A DNA stretch of 64,000 bases from Olavius algarvensis associated proteobacterium Delta 3 (GTDB lineage: Bacteria; Desulfobacterota; Desulfobacteria; Desulfobacterales; CAFBRK01), in assembly GCA_903231505.1 (NCBI GenBank), contig CAFBRK010000344.1:18379-82378 (forward strand). The letters are read 5' to 3'. A program made the translations under genes and the position numbers. Position 1 is the first letter of the stretch. Every line of letters starts with the position of its first letter. Shown here in pieces: positions 60,668-64,000 of this stretch. The notes beneath the pieces were generated by a model, which ran no database searches, was not told the DNA's origin, and worked only from the letters and a program-made list of their open reading frames with translations.

Positions 60668-61126
60668 ATGACGAAATATGAAATGTGGACACACGGCGTT
60701 GACGTCCAGATCGAATACCCGGACAGAAGCGTGGGTATCAGCGGCGACCGGAGGGCGCAACCGAGACGATCAGGTTGGGGGACCCTGGTTTACCAGATGG
60801 GAGGTACAACAAATTGGTTCCATTTTGGGATTCCAACCCCTGCGATCATGGCAAATCAACAGGTTTTTCTGGATTCCATACGACTCCGGGCCGAAATCAA
60901 TGAAAACGCCCAGATCGATGTGGTGCACATCCGCCACGACAACCGAAAAATTTCAACCCATGAGGTCAATTTGACGGACGGCAGTACAGATGAAACGTTC
61001 TATCAGGTCCCGAAACAAATGCTTCTGCAGGGCATTGCCCTGTGTATTCATATCCGCTTTATCCCGGGTGAGAAGCTGGGAATGGTGATCTTTCAAGGTG
61101 CCGGAGCGTCATTCAGTGTAGAATGA
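60668..61126 (+). CDS. Unknown protein resembling DUF6623
   Basis: This 152-residue protein begins MTKYEMWTHGVDVQIEYPDRS, with RRSGWGTLVYQ and TNWFHFGIPTPAIM further on; these features resemble small DUF6623-type proteins of unknown role. It is beta-rich, with no signal peptide, and has the look of a lectin- or jelly-roll-like sheet. The ataaaggggtatgct sequence gives a possible site. It stands alone between the small basic protein and a PilZ gene on the other strand. Confidence 0.6.
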   Translation: MTKYEMWTHGVDVQIEYPDRSVGISGDRRAQPRRSGWGTLVYQMGGTTNWFHFGIPTPAIMANQQVFLDSIRLRAEINENAQIDVVHIRHDNRKISTHEVNLTDGSTDETFYQVPKQMLLQGIALCIHIRFIPGEKLGMVIFQGAGASFSVE

Positions 61127-61142
61127 TCCAACGGGCTTAGGT

Positions 61143-61415
61143 TTAGAACATGACCCCGATCCCCCGTCTACTCTTTCGGACCACCGTGCCGGTAACATCC
61201 AGGTGATGTTTCCGCAGCGGTGAGTAGTAGCTGACCCTCACGACTTGTCCGGGTCTAAATTCCTCATCGGTTATAATAAACACACCATCCGGGCTTACAT
61301 TTATAACCACACTCTGTTTGGAATGTTTTCCCATGGTAAGCGTGGCTTTTTCTCGACAATCCACCCTCGGATTCTTTCGTTTTTCCACTCCAGGCCACTC
61401 GGTGTCCGATGACAT
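61143..61415 (-). CDS. PilZ domain protein
   Basis: This 90-residue protein starts at ATG 61415 with agaggggag six bases upstream; the ATG at 61445 is less likely. It is a stand-alone PilZ domain with the cyclic-di-GMP-binding pattern RKNPRVDC (RxxxR) and INVSPDGVFI in place of the D/NxSxxG motif. Binding of cyclic-di-GMP is likely. It may work with HD-GYP enzymes such as the one at 9.3 kb, but is not linked to it. Confidence 0.85.
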   Translation of the reverse strand: MSSDTEWPGVEKRKNPRVDCREKATLTMGKHSKQSVVINVSPDGVFIITDEEFRPGQVVRVSYYSPLRKHHLDVTGTVVRKSRRGIGVMF

Positions 61416-61707
61416 GCGCGCTCCCCTCTTTTGAAAGAGTTCCATTTGATTGCCCTGTTATTATTTTCTTTGGATCCGATGTCAACGGAATTGCTCGAAG
61501 TTTGGGTGAATTTTTTTATGATAAAGGGCAAAAAAAACACCCCATGGCAGTACGAAAGAACTGGCGCAAGCATAAAGATTGCATCCTGCCGGTGAATGCC
61601 AATATTGTCTAATGTAGCCAATTTGTTTTTCCGTTTCATGTGACGCGCGTGAATGGCTTCAGCTCGAACAACAGATGAACCACGGATAACCACAGGAGGG
61701 AGTCGGT

Positions 61708-61827
61708 ATGAGCGATACATCAGAGGAACTCAGCAACTGGAAACCCGGAACCCGTGATGATAACGAAGATGGTGAGGCCGGCTGCTGCCCGGATGATCCG
61801 GATTGCGGCGATTGTTGTTGCGAATAA
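61708..61827 (+). CDS. 39-residue cysteine-rich small protein
   Basis: ATG 61708 is preceded by acaggaggga, a very good site. The frame gives 39 residues: an acidic, helical N-terminal part and a C-terminal AGCCPDDPDCGDCCCE end, with six Cys in 14 residues. A perfect terminator follows 86 bp downstream. The site, length and clean end support expression. It may be a metal-binding or disulfide-rich peptide; no family is recognised. Confidence 0.6.
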   Translation: MSDTSEELSNWKPGTRDDNEDGEAGCCPDDPDCGDCCCE

Positions 61828-61912
61828 GCAAGTATTCGTGTTTCCTTTCCCGGTCGGCATCAAATAGGTAGCCATCGATTCCTGACAGATCGTGACACGC
61901 CTTCACTCAAGT

Positions 61913-61940
61913 AAAACGCGGACTCATCAGTCCGCGTTTT
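61913..61940 (+). terminator. Intrinsic terminator after the Cys-rich small gene
   Basis: aaaacgcggact (61913-61924) pairs perfectly with agtccgcgtttt (61929-61940) around catc, and the stem ends in a T run. It ends the transcript of the 39-residue gene. Confidence 0.85.
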
Positions 61941-62097
61941 CACTCTCAGAAGCTTCCTTTACCCAAGCTTAAAGCAATTGCCAAAATTACCTTACGATTG
62001 GATTTCGCGCGTTACCATGACGGAGCGACAAAGAACCCCGGCGTCTTTCCGGAGCAAGAGGCTGTTTCGCAATTCAAAACAACACCGAAGATGTATC

Positions 62098-62147
62098 CGT
62101 CATGCCGGACGTGATCCCGTCCTCAGAGGGGATCACGTCCGGCATGA
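62098..62147. repeat. REP-like perfect 20-bp palindrome
   Basis: Arms gtcatgccggacgtgatccc (62098-62117) and gggatcacgtccggcatgac (62128-62147) are exact reverse complements around a 10-base loop. The gtcatgccgga core is common in intergenic palindromes of many proteobacteria. Only one copy is seen in the window. Confidence 0.85.
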
Positions 62148-62529
62148 CTACAGAGATTTCGGCCTCGACCGGATCTTATGTCTGACAACGGTTACAAATC
62201 CAAGAATCTAATAACCGCCCTGGGCAAGCTTCGAAAATCCCGATTCATATAAACAAGCACACATTTTTCAGTGCAGTATTGCATCGTAAAATGTGCAGTT
62301 CTGCGAACCACGCGGCAGGTTGATGTAGCACAGGGACCAGACCGGATAGTTTATATGAAAGTTATGCCATAAAGTGTGTCCTGGTTATCCCGCCAATTAC
62401 TTAATTTTCATAGCCGCATTATTTAATGTAAGTCCGCCGGGCTTTTGCATTAAACCTATTCCCCTGAATTCAAATCAAATATCCTTGATAATCGGATAGT
62501 CGGACATTTATGTGAAACGTTGAGGCCGG

Positions 62530-62546
62530 TGGTATAAGAATTGCTT
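62530..62546 (+). promoter_or_regulatory. Candidate sigma-54 promoter
   Basis: tggtataagaattgctt has GG (62531-62532) and GC (62543-62544) with ten bases between, as in the -24/-12 layout, plus TTGCT at -12. The -24 block is tggtat instead of tggcac, so it is a weak match. It would give a leader of about 250 bases for the gene at 62801. Confidence 0.35.
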
Positions 62547-62800
62547 AACCTGTTGTCGTTGATCTAGTCAAAATAGATTGCTACTCAGCAGTCTGGATTA
62601 ACAGCTTCGCCAAAATAAAGTCCGAATTATCCATTCCGTTTGGAAATTTGACGATAGGGCGTTCCGTCGAGGATCGTTCCGATAGCCAACGAGAGGCCTT
62701 TAAATCCGCTGTATATGCGATATGGCGATCCAGGAAATCGCCGGCGTTTCATATCTGGACTTAAAATTGAGCGATCAACTCTGGAAAGGGCGGAGCTGTT

Positions 62801-64000
62801 ATGTTTACAAAGGTTAGGTCAGCCAGTGTCGTTTGTCTTTTTGCGTTTGTTTCTCTCTGCACAATCTTTCTTCCCACCAGCACCTGGGCACGTCATCGAT
62901 CCATCAGCCTCGTGGATATAGCGGTGGAGCCGGGCATCTCCTGCCCGGCAATCAGTCCGGTCACATTTCAAGCCGACCTGATGATCCGTGAGAAAGCGGA
63001 CTACGCAAACGTCGTCGTTTCCATAAAGAAAGAGCGTGGCCGCCTGGTCCGGTTCATCTCTGGTAAAGTGCGTATTCCGAAAGATGCCGGAAACTATCCG
63101 CTGAATCTGACGGTTTCGGCGACGTGGAACGGCAGGGATTGGCGCGGTAGAACCCAAAACGACGGGACCTATGTGTATTCCGCCCGGGCCTTTCTGATCG
63201 AAAAGAAGCGAAAATGGTTCAGAATAGACGGCATCTCGAAGAAGAAGCGAGGCCGGTTTACCGTCAACTGTGCGGATGCGCCGCCGCAGGTAACGATTAC
63301 ATCACCCGCTGACGGCCTGACCACTGATCAGTCTCAAATTACCGTCACCGGTGTTGCCACCGATGATCAGGGCATTTCCCAGGCGCAACTAATTCACAAT
63401 GGGGTGTCGAGCCCGCTGATCCTCGATGCCCAGGGTGGCTTCCTGGTGCCTGTGAACCTGGAGGCCGGATTAAATGCGATTGCCGTTTCTGTGGCGGATA
63501 CTGCCGGCAACAGGGCAGAGGCCTCGGTTCAGGTCACGCGCTTGTTGCCGCCCGTCATAACGTTCTCATCCGATCCGGCATTCATGGCGGCCGGACAGAC
63601 TGCCGGCCTCATCTGGACCACCCAGCATGCAAACAGCGTCGTTATCGACCAGGGTGTTGGAGAAGTCCCGTTGAACGGCACCTATTCCGTATCGCCCTCG
63701 GTAACGACCACCTATACCCTTACCGCAAGCGGAGACGGGGGAACCCGCACCGCCCAGACCACCATAACGGTACACCCCGTGCCGACGGTCAGCTTAAGTG
63801 CGGCGCCGTCTGAGATTCCTGCCGGCGGATCCACCATCCTGACCTGGAGCAGCGCGCACGCCGACACGGTCGCCATTGGACCGGGTATCGGTGAAGTCTC
63901 CCCCAGCGGTTCCATGGAGGTGTCGCCTTCGGCCACCACGATGTACGCGATTACTGCCACGGGCCCGGGCGGCACGGCAAGCGCCGATGTGACCGTGACC
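62801..64000 (+). CDS. Large secreted protein with Ig-like repeats (partial, 3' end outside window)
   Basis: ATG 62801 (ggag five bases upstream) opens a frame that is still open at 64000, giving 400 codons. A signal peptide (VVCLFAFVSLCTIFLPTSTWA) leads an N-terminal beta domain. A FlgD/Ig-like repeat comes next (VTITSPADGLTTDQSQITV...GVATDDQGISQAQL). At least two repeats with the LIWTTQHANSVVI / LTWSSAHADTVAI pattern and SVTTTYTLTASGDG / SATTMYAITATGPG ends follow. Such arrays often precede RHS or other large surface proteins in Desulfobacterota, but the rest is not visible. It is a surface or secreted protein. Confidence 0.85.
   Translation, partial: MFTKVRSASVVCLFAFVSLCTIFLPTSTWARHRSISLVDIAVEPGISCPAISPVTFQADLMIREKADYANVVVSIKKERGRLVRFISGKVRIPKDAGNYPLNLTVSATWNGRDWRGRTQNDGTYVYSARAFLIEKKRKWFRIDGISKKKRGRFTVNCADAPPQVTITSPADGLTTDQSQITVTGVATDDQGISQAQLIHNGVSSPLILDAQGGFLVPVNLEAGLNAIAVSVADTAGNRAEASVQVTRLLPPVITFSSDPAFMAAGQTAGLIWTTQHANSVVIDQGVGEVPLNGTYSVSPSVTTTYTLTASGDGGTRTAQTTITVHPVPTVSLSAAPSEIPAGGSTILTWSSAHADTVAIGPGIGEVSPSGSMEVSPSATTMYAITATGPGGTASADVTVT

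Larger units (their letters stand above)
61828..62800. other. Long intergenic region with palindromes and a sigma-54-like site
   Basis: No gene is present. It holds the terminator at 61913, the 20-bp palindrome at 62098-62147, a tgtgca-rich stretch near 62270, and a possible sigma-54 site at 62530-62546. An agcaattgccaaaattacc piece (61971-61989) may be a further fragment of the tatagc repeat. Confidence 0.5.

Overview
The window looks like a chromosomal piece of a Gram-negative, GC-rich anaerobe, most plausibly a sulfate-reducing Desulfobacterota (Desulfobacterales-like). This is inferred from gene content: PEP-CTERM sorting signals, an OleA-type thiolase, GmhB, lipoproteins and OmpA-type periplasmic domains, cyanophycin genes, an ImuB/DnaE2-type mutagenesis cassette, and many short palindromic repeats between genes. 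No rRNA, tRNA, CRISPR array or prophage was seen.

Layout. 1-1.0 kb: tail of an unrecognised gene, a 48-bp tandem repeat and a decayed insertion-like stretch. 1.0-10.3 kb: PEP-CTERM protein, ferritin-like protein, a small secreted protein, an OleA-like synthase with a relic duplicate of its own 3' end, a TPR/SPOR membrane protein, a class A penicillin-binding protein with an overlapping partner, and an HD-GYP protein. 10.4-17.5 kb, all minus strand: a LexA-controlled mutagenesis cassette (lexA, DUF72, a catalytically degenerate Y-family polymerase with a beta-clamp motif, GxxExxY protein, DnaE2-like polymerase with a frameshift), with hairpin repeats in the gaps. 17.7-26.7 kb: ferritin-like/receiver fusion, msrAB, nadB, SH3 protein, DUF1178, recD2, gmhB. 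27.2-29.8 kb: second PEP-CTERM protein and a REP-type tyrosine transposase with inverted ends.

29.9-39.1 kb is the most striking region: one minus-strand operon of eight genes. It encodes two solute-binding domains fused to OmpA peptidoglycan-binding domains, a vWA lipoprotein, an XpaC-like membrane protein interrupted by an in-frame amber codon, TelA, and a complete NitT/TauT-type ABC transporter. It reads as an envelope stress or toxic-compound module that joins solute sensing, wall anchoring and transport. 40.3-43.5 kb: small secreted or membrane proteins of unknown role, and repeats. 43.5-47.0 kb: cyanophycinase and cyanophycin synthetase. 47.6-55.3 kb: a large secreted beta-helix/LamG protein, methyltransferase, cytidylate-kinase-like/BON protein, zinc-ribbon membrane protein, metallophosphoesterase. 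55.8-59.5 kb: a compact three-gene operon (inner-membrane protein, large helical protein, lipoprotein) that I could not assign to any known system. 60-64 kb: small proteins including a PilZ protein and a 39-residue cysteine-rich peptide, then the start of a large secreted Ig-like repeat protein that runs off the window.

Several families of short repeats are dispersed through the intergenic space. Some are palindromes whose stems differ while their cores are conserved, which suggests active miniature elements.
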